Shown: positions 1 to 8,986, counted from the first letter of the stretch. The stretch: 33,434 bases of DNA from an uncultured Bacteroidota bacterium (GCA_902515395.1 CABXUL010000019.1:1-33434); one strand, 5' to 3'. The notes: a model not told the origin generated them from the letters alone. Numbers and translations are program-made.

Positions 1-1476
1 GGGTGTCAATTGCTTTTCTCCTTCCTTAACACATAATAAAATATCATGTGCATTTGCCTCTGCTTTTGATGTGTAATAGGAATTATTGGTAGCTATGATC
101 TTAACTTCGTGTTTTTTTGCCAAATCCAATAAAACTTTATTTACTCGTGTTTCATCCTCTTGATTGTGACGCATCAATTCAATATATAAATCTTCCCGAA
201 ATTGATTTTGCCACCATATTAAAGCATCTTCGGCTTGTCGATCACCAACATTTAATATTTTTGAAGGAACTTCACCATATAAGTTTCCGGTAAGTACAAT
301 CAAATCAGATTTGAATTGTTGAACAATATTTCGATCTATTCTAGGCACATAATAAAACCCTTCGGTGTAAGCAATTGAACTCATTTTGGACAAATTTTCA
401 TAGCCCTTTTTATTTTTTGCAATAAAAACAATTTGATAACCATTGTCTCTTCTAGAACGATCTTTGTGGTCATCACATATGAAAAACTCACACCCCAAAA
501 TAGCTTTTAAACCTTGCTTCCCCTGTTCTAAACCGGAATTGTGTTTTTTTATGGCTTTTATAAAATGAAAAGCCCCCATCATATTAGCATGATCTGTCAA
601 GGTAAGGGCGCTCATTCCGTCATTGGAGGCAGTGTTAATCAAATCATTTATTCGAGAGGTAGACTGTAGAACAGAAAATTGAGAATGGGTATGAAGATGA
701 TTAAATATAGCTTGATTTAATAACGTCTCATCTGACTCATTAAATTCCCTAGGTGTCTCCTCCTCCATGTCTGACATAGCAAGCTTTAAAGAAGCTTTCT
801 TTAAATTTTGGTGATTTAATCCAATACCTTGAACAGGTAGTTTTAAAACTTCTTTGAGGTTATTTAAAATATTAGTTTGATTTTTTAATGATTCAGGTTT
901 AATAAGTCCTTTTCTAAAAAGCTCAAAGAAGCATCTTGTAGTTGCCTCTACATCGGCTGTTGCATTGTGAACTTCTTGAAAATCTATCCCAAAAAGATAA
1001 TGATGAAGTTCACTTAGAGTAGGTAGTTTAAACTTTCCACCTCTACCTCCTGGCAACTTACACAAGGAAGCTGTTTGGTCTGTACAGGTGTCAATAATTG
1101 AGATTTTTTCAAGGGAGTTTTTTTGACCCATTCGAAAAAATTCAGCTCCAATGATATTAAGGTCAAACTTTACATTATGTCCTCCTACAAATTCACTTCG
1201 ATCCAGGGCCAAATTAAATTTTTCTAAAACTTCAACCAATGAAATCCCCTGTTGTTCTGCCAATGCTGTAGAAATACCGTGAATTTTTTCTGAATCATAG
1301 GGAATTGTGAAGCCATCTGGCTTTACCAAAAAGTCTTCATGAGAGATACAAATACCATTTTTATCATGAAGCTGCCAAGCAATCTGAACGCATCGAGGCC
1401 AATTTTCGGTATCGGTAAGAGGTGCATTCCAGTTTCTGGGTAAACCAGTAGTTTCAGTGTCAAAAATTAAAAACAT
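1..1476 (-). CDS. dnaE: DNA polymerase III alpha subunit with N-terminal proofreading exonuclease domain (partial, 3' end outside window)
   Basis: This is the replicative polymerase subunit. Only the first 492 codons are in the window, and the frame stays open to base 1. Residues 1-190 form a DnaQ-type 3'-5' exonuclease: the ExoI motif FDTETTG (D6, E8) is followed by GGHNVKFD near residue 98 and a HNATADVEAT motif near 170. A linker leads to a PHP domain starting with NHLHTHSQFS near residue 259 and LTDHANMMGAF near 293, which is the normal N-terminus of DnaE. Exonuclease and polymerase fused in one chain are known in many Bacteroidota, where the whole protein is roughly 1,450-1,500 residues. 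The ATG at 1476 lies five residues before the first catalytic aspartate, as expected. It diverges from mfd. The family call is firm; the polymerase domain itself cannot be seen here. Confidence 0.93.
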   Translation of the reverse strand, partial: MFLIFDTETTGLPRNWNAPLTDTENWPRCVQIAWQLHDKNGICISHEDFLVKPDGFTIPYDSEKIHGISTALAEQQGISLVEVLEKFNLALDRSEFVGGHNVKFDLNIIGAEFFRMGQKNSLEKISIIDTCTDQTASLCKLPGGRGGKFKLPTLSELHHYLFGIDFQEVHNATADVEATTRCFFELFRKGLIKPESLKNQTNILNNLKEVLKLPVQGIGLNHQNLKKASLKLAMSDMEEETPREFNESDETLLNQAIFNHLHTHSQFSVLQSTSRINDLINTASNDGMSALTLTDHANMMGAFHFIKAIKKHNSGLEQGKQGLKAILGCEFFICDDHKDRSRRDNGYQIVFIAKNKKGYENLSKMSSIAYTEGFYYVPRIDRNIVQQFKSDLIVLTGNLYGEVPSKILNVGDRQAEDALIWWQNQFREDLYIELMRHNQEDETRVNKVLLDLAKKHEVKIIATNNSYYTSKAEANAHDILLCVKEGEKQLTP

Positions 1477-1502
1477 ACTAAAGTTTTATAAATTAAAAAT
1501 AG

Positions 1503-1515
1503 CACTTTGAAAGTG
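1503..1515. promoter_or_regulatory. Short inverted repeat between dnaE and mfd
   Basis: CACTTT-G-AAAGTG is a 6-bp perfect inverted repeat with a one-base centre. It sits 27 bp upstream of the dnaE start in the dnaE/mfd divergent spacer. It could be an operator, but such a short AT-rich palindrome can arise by chance. Confidence 0.2.
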
Positions 1516-1618
1516 TAAACTGAAAAGGTTTTATTATGAGTTATCAACTGAAAAACTTTGATTTGGAAAATGTTTTTAATAATAAACTTAAATAGATAGT
1601 ATCTTTAAAAAAAATATA

Positions 1619-4600
1619 ATTATCGAACAACTGTTTGATAAATTTTCTCAAACCTCCTCGCAAAAGGCCCTTGAAAAGGCACTTCTGGAAAAAACTTGTA
1701 CCTTAATTAAAGGGATTGTAGGGTCGGGCTTAAGCTTTAGATTAGTTACAGCCTTTCATAAACTTGATCTTAACCTACTATTAATAATGGATAACGCTGA
1801 GCAAGCTGCATATTATTTCAATGACCTAGAACAGTTACTAAATTCAACTCAAGTTTTTTACTTTCCTGCTAGCTACCGTGAAGCGTATCGTCCTGAAACT
1901 ACTAATAATGCTAATGTTTTGCAACGTTCTGAGGTACTTAAGAAATTAGGTAATAATAATAAAAAAATTATTGTAACCTATCCGGAAGCATTGTTTGAAA
2001 AAGTAATCTCTCAAAAAACACTTAAGAGTAAAACCTTACATCTAAAAATGGGAGAAAATATTGGATTAGATCTCATAAATGAGACTTTATTCGAATATGA
2101 TTTTGAAAGAGTGAATTTCGTCACACAGCCTGGGGAGTTTTCTGTTAGAGGAGGCATCATAGATGTATTTTCATTTTCTCACCAACACCCATACCGAATA
2201 GAGTTTTTTGATGATAAGATAGAAAGCCTAAGGAGTTTTGATGTCAATACTCAACTCTCGATTAGTAGTCTTTCTGTAATAGATTTGTTACCAAACACAT
2301 CAAAAATTTCATTTAGCAATAAAAGAAAATCGATAATAGAATCCCTTTCCGATGAATGCGGATTGATAATCAACCAACTCGACATTTGTTTAGATCGACT
2401 TGAAAATTTATTTAAAAAAGCGAAAAAACAGTTTGAAGCTCTTGAAACCACCATCCAATATCCCCCAGAAACTTTATTTTTAAACCAACAAGGTTTGGTT
2501 GATGAATTGGAACAGAAATCCCTACTATTGATAAATAGTTCCGAAAAGTTAAGACACTATGAAAAAATAAGCTTTAAGCAAACCCCCCAACCGTCAATCA
2601 ACAAGCAATTTGATAGACTTATTCAAATTTTAAATGACAACCATAAGTCTGGATTTGAAAATTTTATTTTTTGCTCCAATGAGTCTCAAAAAAAACGTTT
2701 AAATGACATCTTTGAGGAAAATGAAATTACTATTCATTATAAGACTAGTTTCTGTCCACTTTATGAGGGTTTTGAAGATTTAGAAGCAAAGCTTGCATGT
2801 TTTACAGATCATCAAATTTTTGAACGCTATCATAAATATAGGATCCGTTCCTCAGTAGCTAAAAAAGAAATACTTAATCTCAAAGAATTGACAAACCTCA
2901 AAATTGGTGATTTTGTCACTCATATTGATCACGGAATTGGAAAGTTTGGTGGACTAAAAAAAATCGATGTTGAAGGCGTTCAACAAGAGGCAATAAAACT
3001 TAAATATGGTGAGGGGGATATTCTTTATCTTAGTATTCATTCACTTCATAAAATCACTAAGTTTAACGGTAAAGAAGGGCATATACCTAAACTTTATAAA
3101 CTCGGATCTAAAGCTTGGAAAATTTTAAAACAAAAAACCAAATCCAATGTAAAGGATATCGCTTTTAATCTTATCAAAATATATGCTAAAAGAAGAGAGA
3201 AAATAGGTCACGCATTTCCCCCAGATAGTTACCTCCAATTAGAACTGGAAGCTTCATTTATTTTTGAAGATACCCCTGATCAAAGTAAGACTATAGCCGC
3301 AGTAAAAACGGATATGGAAAGCAGCAAGCCAATGGATCGATTGATTTGTGGGGATGTAGGGTTTGGAAAAACCGAAGTCGCGATTCGAGCTGCTTTTAAA
3401 GCAGTAGATGATAGTAAACAAGTAGCCGTATTGGTCCCGACAACCATATTAGCATTTCAACACCACAACACTTTCTCCAAAAGATTGAAAGACTTTCCTG
3501 TTAGGGTTGATTATTTAAATCGATTCAGATCTACAAAAGATCGAAAAAAAATTTTAAAACAACTTGAACAAGGGAAAATTGATATACTAATTGGTACTCA
3601 TCAATTAGTTAATAAATCCGTAAAATTTAAAGATTTAGGACTTTTAATTGTTGACGAGGAACAGAAATTTGGAGTTGCAGTAAAAGAAAAATTAAGGGAT
3701 ATAAAAACCAATGTAGATGTCTTGACCCTTACCGCCACTCCAATCCCTAGAACATTACAATTTAGCCTAATGGCAGCAAGAGACTTATCTGTAATTGCTA
3801 CACCCCCGCCAAATCGCTATCCCATTGAAAGTGATATAGTAAGGTTTAATGAGTCACTTATTCGAGATGGAATTCAATATGAATTACAAAGAGGAGGACA
3901 AATTTTTTTCATCCACAATCGGGTAGAAAATATTTTGGAAGTGGCCGGTATGATACAACGCTTGGTCCCAGATGCTAGAGTTGCAATTGGTCATGGGCAA
4001 ATGGAAGGTAATAAATTAGAAAAAACCTTACTATGGTTCATAGAAGGAAAATACGATATTTTAGTCGCTACAACAATAATTGAGAACGGATTGGACGTTC
4101 CTAATGCTAATACTATCTTTATAAATGATGCACAAAGCTTTGGACTAAGCGATCTTCACCAAATGAGGGGAAGAGTAGGTAGAAGTAACAAAAAAGCTTT
4201 TTGTTACTTTATAACCCCTCCATTAACCGCCTTGGCTTCGGATGCGCAAAAAAGAATTAAAGCGATTGAGCAATATTCTGAGCTGGGAGCAGGTATACAT
4301 ATTGCTATGAAGGATTTAGAAATAAGGGGAGCAGGGGATTTATTAGGTGGGGAACAGAGTGGGTTTATAAACGAAATTGGATTTGAAACCTATCAAAAAA
4401 TTCTGGAGGAAGCAATTGATGAATTGAAGGAGAATGAATTTAAAACCCTATTTGACAAAATAGAAACCATTGACAAAATAAACTACATAAAAGAAGTTCA
4501 AATTGATACAGATATTGAACTTTTATTACCCGACGATTATGTAAATGTAGTTAGTGAGCGTTTGGCCTTATATAATGAATTGAGTAACGTTAAAGATGAA

Positions 4601-4957
4601 GAAAAACTAGATAAGTTCAAAAAAAACATGGAAGATCGATTTGGAAAAATTCCACCTCAGGGTTTAGAGTTATTGAATACTATTCGTTTAAAATGGGTTG
4701 CGTCTCAATTGGGGCTGGAGAGACTAATTGTAAAAAATAAAAAGTGTGTTGCCTATTTTTTGTCTAATCAACAAAGTAAATTTTTTAAATCTAAAGTTTT
4801 TAATCAAATTCTATTTGCTGTTCAAAATAATTCTCAATCTTTGAAAATAAAGGAAAAACAAACCCGAAAAGGCCTTAGATTAATTATGTTAATTGATAAT
4901 GTATATTCTATTAAAGCTCTTAACCAAATGCTGGAAAAAATATTAAAATCAAAGTGA
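1619..4957 (+). CDS. mfd: Transcription-repair coupling factor Mfd
   Basis: Mfd is an ATP-driven DNA translocase that removes stalled RNA polymerase and recruits UvrA. Visible parts, numbered from the proposed start: UvrB-like N-terminal domain; CarD-like RNAP-interaction domain with KIGDFVTHIDHGIGKFGGL near 430; helicase Walker A GDVGFGKTE near 577; DEEQ box (VDEEQKFGV) near 677; TATPIPRTL; IENGLDVPNA; GRVGRS near 851; and the TRG-type motif RGAGDLLGGEQSG. The first ATG is at 1787, but the open frame starts at 1592 and the codons before the ATG encode conserved Mfd N-terminal sequence (LIKGIVGSGLSFRL). There is no ATG, GTG or TTG in that stretch, so an ATT at 1619 (or nearby ATA/ATC) is the proposed start, giving about 1,112 residues, normal for the family in this phylum. 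The end overlaps the convergent ACT-domain gene by 9 bp. The identity is certain; the start is inferred. Confidence 0.9.
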   Translation: MIEQLFDKFSQTSSQKALEKALLEKTCTLIKGIVGSGLSFRLVTAFHKLDLNLLLIMDNAEQAAYYFNDLEQLLNSTQVFYFPASYREAYRPETTNNANVLQRSEVLKKLGNNNKKIIVTYPEALFEKVISQKTLKSKTLHLKMGENIGLDLINETLFEYDFERVNFVTQPGEFSVRGGIIDVFSFSHQHPYRIEFFDDKIESLRSFDVNTQLSISSLSVIDLLPNTSKISFSNKRKSIIESLSDECGLIINQLDICLDRLENLFKKAKKQFEALETTIQYPPETLFLNQQGLVDELEQKSLLLINSSEKLRHYEKISFKQTPQPSINKQFDRLIQILNDNHKSGFENFIFCSNESQKKRLNDIFEENEITIHYKTSFCPLYEGFEDLEAKLACFTDHQIFERYHKYRIRSSVAKKEILNLKELTNLKIGDFVTHIDHGIGKFGGLKKIDVEGVQQEAIKLKYGEGDILYLSIHSLHKITKFNGKEGHIPKLYKLGSKAWKILKQKTKSNVKDIAFNLIKIYAKRREKIGHAFPPDSYLQLELEASFIFEDTPDQSKTIAAVKTDMESSKPMDRLICGDVGFGKTEVAIRAAFKAVDDSKQVAVLVPTTILAFQHHNTFSKRLKDFPVRVDYLNRFRSTKDRKKILKQLEQGKIDILIGTHQLVNKSVKFKDLGLLIVDEEQKFGVAVKEKLRDIKTNVDVLTLTATPIPRTLQFSLMAARDLSVIATPPPNRYPIESDIVRFNESLIRDGIQYELQRGGQIFFIHNRVENILEVAGMIQRLVPDARVAIGHGQMEGNKLEKTLLWFIEGKYDILVATTIIENGLDVPNANTIFINDAQSFGLSDLHQMRGRVGRSNKKAFCYFITPPLTALASDAQKRIKAIEQYSELGAGIHIAMKDLEIRGAGDLLGGEQSGFINEIGFETYQKILEEAIDELKENEFKTLFDKIETIDKINYIKEVQIDTDIELLLPDDYVNVVSERLALYNELSNVKDEEKLDKFKKNMEDRFGKIPPQGLELLNTIRLKWVASQLGLERLIVKNKKCVAYFLSNQQSKFFKSKVFNQILFAVQNNSQSLKIKEKQTRKGLRLIMLIDNVYSIKALNQMLEKILKSK

Positions 4958-5608
4958 TTTTAAGTTTTTGATTACCTCAAAGGCGACGTTTATAGCATCT
5001 TCGTCCATCAAAATGGTAAACTCATTAGAAGTCGAAATCACTTGGTTGATATTTACTCCCTCCCAGGAAAGTCTTTGAAAAATAAAATAATAAACACCTG
5101 GAATTTTCACATTATCTATCGGTAATTTAACAGTGATAGCGGAAAGATTATCTAGCTTATCAATGCAAATTTCGCGTCCAAAAAATTCCTCCAATAAACT
5201 CGAAATATTGCTGCTAACCACAATATTAGATTCGCCAACCCCCCTTGAGGATGTATAAAACACATCCTTTTTATCTTTAATTTCGGTAAGAAATTTTGAT
5301 TGTGACAAAAGTAAAGATTCACTTAATTTAAAACAATAATCAGTTAATGAGGATCTAACTGTAATATCTCCCAAATTACGCAGAACATTAACAATACGAT
5401 ATGTAGAAAGAAATTCTTCATTATCTGAAATTCTTTTAAGTGCCATTACAATTGCACCACTCCTTGCTGGCTTTCTAAGAGCTTTTTCAATTTCAGGTTG
5501 TATTTGACGAGCAAGCGATGTCAAATTTATAATTCCTTGAGATAGTGCAGTAGATAAATAGGGTTTCGTTTTTACGTACTCGGAAACTTGAGAAGCGATT
5601 GTTTTCAA
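4949..5608 (-). CDS. Conserved ACT-domain protein of unknown function
   Basis: A 219-residue protein. The N-terminal half (about 1-75) is helical and resembles a small helix-bundle or winged-helix module (LTSLARQIQPEIEKAL, then GAIVMALKRIS). The C-terminal part (about 150-215) has the alternating strand/helix pattern of an ACT domain: AITVKLP, then PGVYYFIFQRLSWEGVNI, then NEFTILMDED. Proteins like this occur in Bacteroidota and are sometimes misnamed aspartate kinase, but there is no kinase domain here. ACT domains usually sense amino acids, so a regulatory role is plausible but unproven. The only conventional start is TTG at 5608; the next upstream in-frame stop is seven codons away. A perfect TAnnTTTG box lies about 26 bp upstream. 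The 3' end overlaps mfd tail to tail. Confidence 0.7.
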   Translation of the reverse strand: MKTIASQVSEYVKTKPYLSTALSQGIINLTSLARQIQPEIEKALRKPARSGAIVMALKRISDNEEFLSTYRIVNVLRNLGDITVRSSLTDYCFKLSESLLLSQSKFLTEIKDKKDVFYTSSRGVGESNIVVSSNISSLLEEFFGREICIDKLDNLSAITVKLPIDNVKIPGVYYFIFQRLSWEGVNINQVISTSNEFTILMDEDAINVAFEVIKNLKSL

Positions 5609-5924
5609 ATTTTTTAGATTGATTTGTTATTTTCAAAGTTAATTAAATAAAACAAAATGTTTGATTTACAACATTTTTCGAAAAACACAAAAAGTATTAT
5701 GGATTACCTTATGTAATATTTACTATTAAATAATACCCCCTCAAGTGTTTAACATATTGATCGATAAAACATAAATAAGTATGGCTAGATTATAATCATA
5801 ACACAAACAATATATTTAATGATTATACAAAAAAAGTGAATTAATGTTTATTGCTAAAGATTTATTAGTCTATAAATAAAAATCTTAGCAGGGCAATAAA
5901 ATTCTTATTTTTAACAAAAAATTT
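5609..5924. other. Divergent intergenic region without a gene
   Basis: This 316-bp AT-rich spacer separates the ACT-domain gene (minus) from metG (plus). I see only very short ORFs with no coding character, and no tRNA or known riboswitch pattern. It holds the ACT-gene promoter box at its left end, an imperfect hairpin at 5853-5889, and a near-match TATTTTTA (5906-5913) 11 bp upstream of the metG ATG that could be its -7 box. Confidence 0.6.
5634..5641 (-). promoter_or_regulatory. TAnnTTTG promoter box for the ACT-domain gene
   Basis: Minus-strand TAACTTTG matches the Bacteroidota -7 consensus TAnnTTTG. It lies about 26 bp upstream of the TTG start at 5608. No convincing -33 TTG was found at the usual spacing. 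Confidence 0.45.
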
Positions 5925-7613
5925 ATGTCTAAGCTGCCAAAACGCTATACCATTACAGCTGCACTACCATATACCAATGGACCAATTCATATTGGTCATC
6001 TTGCTGGGGTATATGTCCCTGCTGACATATATGTAAGATATCTTAGGCTGAAAAATAGAGATGTAGCTTTTATTTGCGGCAGCGACGAGCATGGTGTAGC
6101 AATAGATATAAAAGCAAAAAAAGAAAAGAAAACACCTAAGCAAATTATTGATCATTATGATCAGATCATTAGGAAATCATTTGATGATTTTGGGATTTCA
6201 TTTGATAATTACTCAAGAACTTCAAGGAAAGTTCACCATAAAACAGCTAGTGATATTTTCACCAAATTACATGAAAAGTCCAAGTTTACTATAAAAGAAA
6301 CAAAGCAATTGTATGACCCTGAAGCGAGAGCATTTCTTGCAGATAGATTTGTTGTGGGTAAATGTCCCATTTGCCAAAATGAAGAAGCTTACGGAGATCA
6401 GTGTGAATCATGTGGTAGTTCATTAAATGCCACTGATTTAATAAGTCCAAAATCTAAATTATCAGGAAGCAAACCAATACTTAAAAAGACTAAACACTGG
6501 TTTTTGCCTCTTGATCAATACGAAGATTTCATTAAGGATTGGATATTGAAACAACACAAAAAGGATTGGAAATCTAACGTCTATGGTCAAGTTAAATCTT
6601 GGGTGGATAATGGACTTCAGTCCAGAGCAGTAACACGTGACTTAGACTGGGGAATTCCGGTTCCAGTTGAGGGTGGAGAGGGTAAAGTTCTCTACGTATG
6701 GTTTGATGCACCCATTGGGTATATTTCATCGACCAAAGAATGGGCAAAGAAAAAAAATATTGACTGGAAACCCTATTGGAAATCTCAAGATACAAAACTG
6801 GTTCATTTCATAGGAAAGGACAACATTGTTTTTCATTGTATAATTTTTCCCATTATTCTAAAAAACGCAGGCAGTTATATTTTACCAGAAAATGTCCCAG
6901 CAAATGAGTTCTTGAACCTAGAAGGGAATAAAATTTCAACCTCAAATAACTGGGCGGTGTGGCTACATGAATTTTTAGAGGAATTTACAGATAAGCAGGA
7001 CGTTTTACGTTACACTTTGACCGCTAATGCACCTGAGACAAAAGATAACGATTTCACGTGGAAGGAATTTCAAACTCGTAATAATAGTGAATTAGTAGCT
7101 ATTTTTGGAAATTTTATTAATAGGGTAATGGTTTTAACTCACAAATATTATGAAGGAAAAGTTCCAAAAGCTGGGTCATTAAATAAAATTGACCAAGAGG
7201 TTGTGACTTCTTTAAAAACATTTCCACTTAAACTAGAAAAAGAAATTGAAGAATTTCATTTCAGAGCTTACAGTCAAGAGTTAATGAATCTAGCACGATT
7301 AGGGAATAAATACCTGGCTGACCAAGAACCTTGGAAATTAATTAATGAAGATCCTGAAAGAGTAAAAACAATAATTAATACTGCTTTGCAAATTGCTGTC
7401 AGCTTGACTGTATTAAGTGAGCCTCTATTACCATTTACTGCAATCAAAATGAAATCAATGTTAAATATTGATTTAAGCTGGGATGAAGTTTCTACTTTTA
7501 AAAATCCTTTGATTATAGAAGGCAAGCTCTTGAGAAAGCCTGAATTACTTTTTACTAAAATTGATGATGATATGATTAAAATACAACTCGAAAAATTGAA
7601 ATTTTATACTTAA
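5925..7613 (+). CDS. metG: Methionine--tRNA ligase, form without C-terminal tRNA-binding domain
   Basis: A cytosolic class I aminoacyl-tRNA synthetase that charges tRNA-Met. HIGH is at residues 22-25, within [13 protein letters not shown]. The zinc knuckle has CPIC at about 147 and CESCG at about 160, i.e. four cysteines. The KMSKS equivalent is EGNKISTS near residue 335, the usual Bacteroidota variant. The anticodon-binding helical domain follows and ends near residue 560. The protein is only 562 residues, whereas most Bacteroidota MetG have about 680-700 with an EMAP-II/Trbp111-like C-terminal domain. The stop at 7613 is followed within 12 bp by the next gene and no fragment of that domain is seen in any frame, so this is a genuine short form rather than a nearby frameshift. 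The ATG start fits the family. Confidence 0.95.
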   Translation: MSKLPKRYTITAALPYTNGPIHIGHLAGVYVPADIYVRYLRLKNRDVAFICGSDEHGVAIDIKAKKEKKTPKQIIDHYDQIIRKSFDDFGISFDNYSRTSRKVHHKTASDIFTKLHEKSKFTIKETKQLYDPEARAFLADRFVVGKCPICQNEEAYGDQCESCGSSLNATDLISPKSKLSGSKPILKKTKHWFLPLDQYEDFIKDWILKQHKKDWKSNVYGQVKSWVDNGLQSRAVTRDLDWGIPVPVEGGEGKVLYVWFDAPIGYISSTKEWAKKKNIDWKPYWKSQDTKLVHFIGKDNIVFHCIIFPIILKNAGSYILPENVPANEFLNLEGNKISTSNNWAVWLHEFLEEFTDKQDVLRYTLTANAPETKDNDFTWKEFQTRNNSELVAIFGNFINRVMVLTHKYYEGKVPKAGSLNKIDQEVVTSLKTFPLKLEKEIEEFHFRAYSQELMNLARLGNKYLADQEPWKLINEDPERVKTIINTALQIAVSLTVLSEPLLPFTAIKMKSMLNIDLSWDEVSTFKNPLIIEGKLLRKPELLFTKIDDDMIKIQLEKLKFYT

Positions 7614-7625
7614 AAAATATTTTAA

Positions 7626-8525
7626 TTGATTCCTGTAGCTTTTGATCCTATTTACGTTTTATCACTACCTGAAAACCACCGTTTTCCGATGGAAAAATAT
7701 GACCTTCTTTACAAACAATTAATCCATGAAGGTACATGTGAGCCTGAAGATTTTTTCTCGCCTACTCCAATTGATTATGAATCAGTTACAGCTATTCACA
7801 ATAAGGTTTACGTAGAACGTTTAAAGGGTTTAAAACTGAATAAAGCAGAAATAAGAAAAATCGGATTCCCTATTTCCCAACAACTTATAGATAGAGAGTT
7901 TATAATCGCTGGAGGAACATTAACAGGTTCTTTAAAGGCCCTTAAGGGCGGCATAGCTTTCAATATTGCAGGAGGAACCCATCATGCTTTTTCTTCTCAT
8001 GGCGAGGCTTTTTGTTTACTGAATGATCAAGCTATAGCAGCACGATATTTGTTAGAAAAAAAATTAGCAAAAAAAATTTTAATGATTGATTTAGATGTCC
8101 ATCAAGGTAATGGCACCGCTAAAATATTTGAAAAAGAGGATAGAGTATTTACATTTTCGATGCATGGGGAAAAAAATTACCCCTTTAAAAAAGAAAAAAG
8201 TGATTTAGATATTGATCTAGAGGACAAAACTAATGACAAGAGATATATAGAAATACTTGAAGAAGTTCTTCCTAAACTCCTGAAAACTGTTAAGCCTGAT
8301 TTCATATTTTATCTTTCTGGTGTTGATATTTTAAAATCAGATCGTTTAGGTCGTCTAGGGGTCAGTATACAAGGTTGTAAAGAACGTGACCAAATGGTTC
8401 TAAAACATTGCCGCGAAGAGGATATTGCTGTCCAATGTAGCATGGGAGGCGGGTACTCAAAAGAAATTAAATTAATAATTGAAGCTCACGCTAACACCTA
8501 CCGAGTGGCAAAAAAAATCTACTAA
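7626..8525 (+). CDS. Histone deacetylase-fold zinc hydrolase (AcuC/AphA-like)
   Basis: A 299-residue member of the arginase/deacetylase superfamily, expected to remove acyl groups from an amine such as acetyl-lysine or acetyl-polyamine. GGTHHAFSSHGEAFC at about 116-130 supplies the active-site histidines (H119, H120). IDLDVHQGNGT at about 155-164 gives two zinc ligands (D157, H159), and SGVDILKSDRLG near 237 gives the third acidic ligand. The substrate cannot be told from sequence. The start is TTG at 7626, directly after an in-frame TAA; the conserved N-terminus (VAFDPIYVLSLPENHRF) begins three codons later and the first ATG would delete it, so a TTG (or adjacent ATT) start is required. It lies 12 bp after metG, probably in one transcript, and its end overlaps the opposing CBS gene by 4 bp. 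Confidence 0.85.
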   Translation: MIPVAFDPIYVLSLPENHRFPMEKYDLLYKQLIHEGTCEPEDFFSPTPIDYESVTAIHNKVYVERLKGLKLNKAEIRKIGFPISQQLIDREFIIAGGTLTGSLKALKGGIAFNIAGGTHHAFSSHGEAFCLLNDQAIAARYLLEKKLAKKILMIDLDVHQGNGTAKIFEKEDRVFTFSMHGEKNYPFKKEKSDLDIDLEDKTNDKRYIEILEEVLPKLLKTVKPDFIFYLSGVDILKSDRLGRLGVSIQGCKERDQMVLKHCREEDIAVQCSMGGGYSKEIKLIIEAHANTYRVAKKIY

Positions 8526-8986
8526 CGCCAAGTATTGCTTTTCATGTTCAAGGTTGCAATCACTATATCTTTTCGGCTAATCTGACCGACTAACTTCTCC
8601 TTGTCTAAAACAGGGAACCGCCTGCGAGAAGTTTTAAAAAAATAAGATGCCGCTTCGAAAATTGTCTTTGAGGCCTCAATAGTATCTACTTTTGTGGTCA
8701 TAAATTTACTTACGCTCTTGTCAAGTATAGGAAGATTAAAATAGCGGCTTTCAGAAACTTCCTTCATACAATCAGCTTCAGAAATAACTCCTATTAAATC
8801 TCCTTTTTCATTAACAACGGGTCCTCCTGAAATCCGATATTTAATAAATTTACTCATGACTTCATGTATAGTTTCATTTGGCTTGAAAACAATTAGGTTC
8901 CTACTCATGATATCTTCGACCAATAAGGTTTTAGCCTTAGATTTGACTTTCCGCTCTTGTTGACCTTGAAAACTTTTAATAGGCAT
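8522..8986 (-). CDS. CBS domain-pair protein
   Basis: A 154-residue stand-alone Bateman module. CBS1 spans about 22-78 (VEDIMSRNLIVFKPNETI, then GPVVNEKGDLIGVISEADC) and CBS2 about 92-148 (VSKFMTTKVDTIEA, then FPVLDKEKLVGQISRKDI). Such pairs bind adenine nucleotides or related ligands and often regulate a partner enzyme or channel; no catalytic domain is present. The N-terminal 20 residues are rich in Lys/Gln/Ser. It runs against the deacetylase gene, overlapping it by 4 bp. A near-consensus box TATATTTA lies on the minus strand at 9016-9009. Partner and function are not evident from the neighbours. Confidence 0.85.
   Translation of the reverse strand: MPIKSFQGQQERKVKSKAKTLLVEDIMSRNLIVFKPNETIHEVMSKFIKYRISGGPVVNEKGDLIGVISEADCMKEVSESRYFNLPILDKSVSKFMTTKVDTIEASKTIFEAASYFFKTSRRRFPVLDKEKLVGQISRKDIVIATLNMKSNTWR

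Noticed and set aside
1536-1595. A 19-codon ORF between dnaE and mfd as a leader peptide
   Set aside because: It has no recognisable features, is in another frame from mfd, and has no attenuator-like structure after it.
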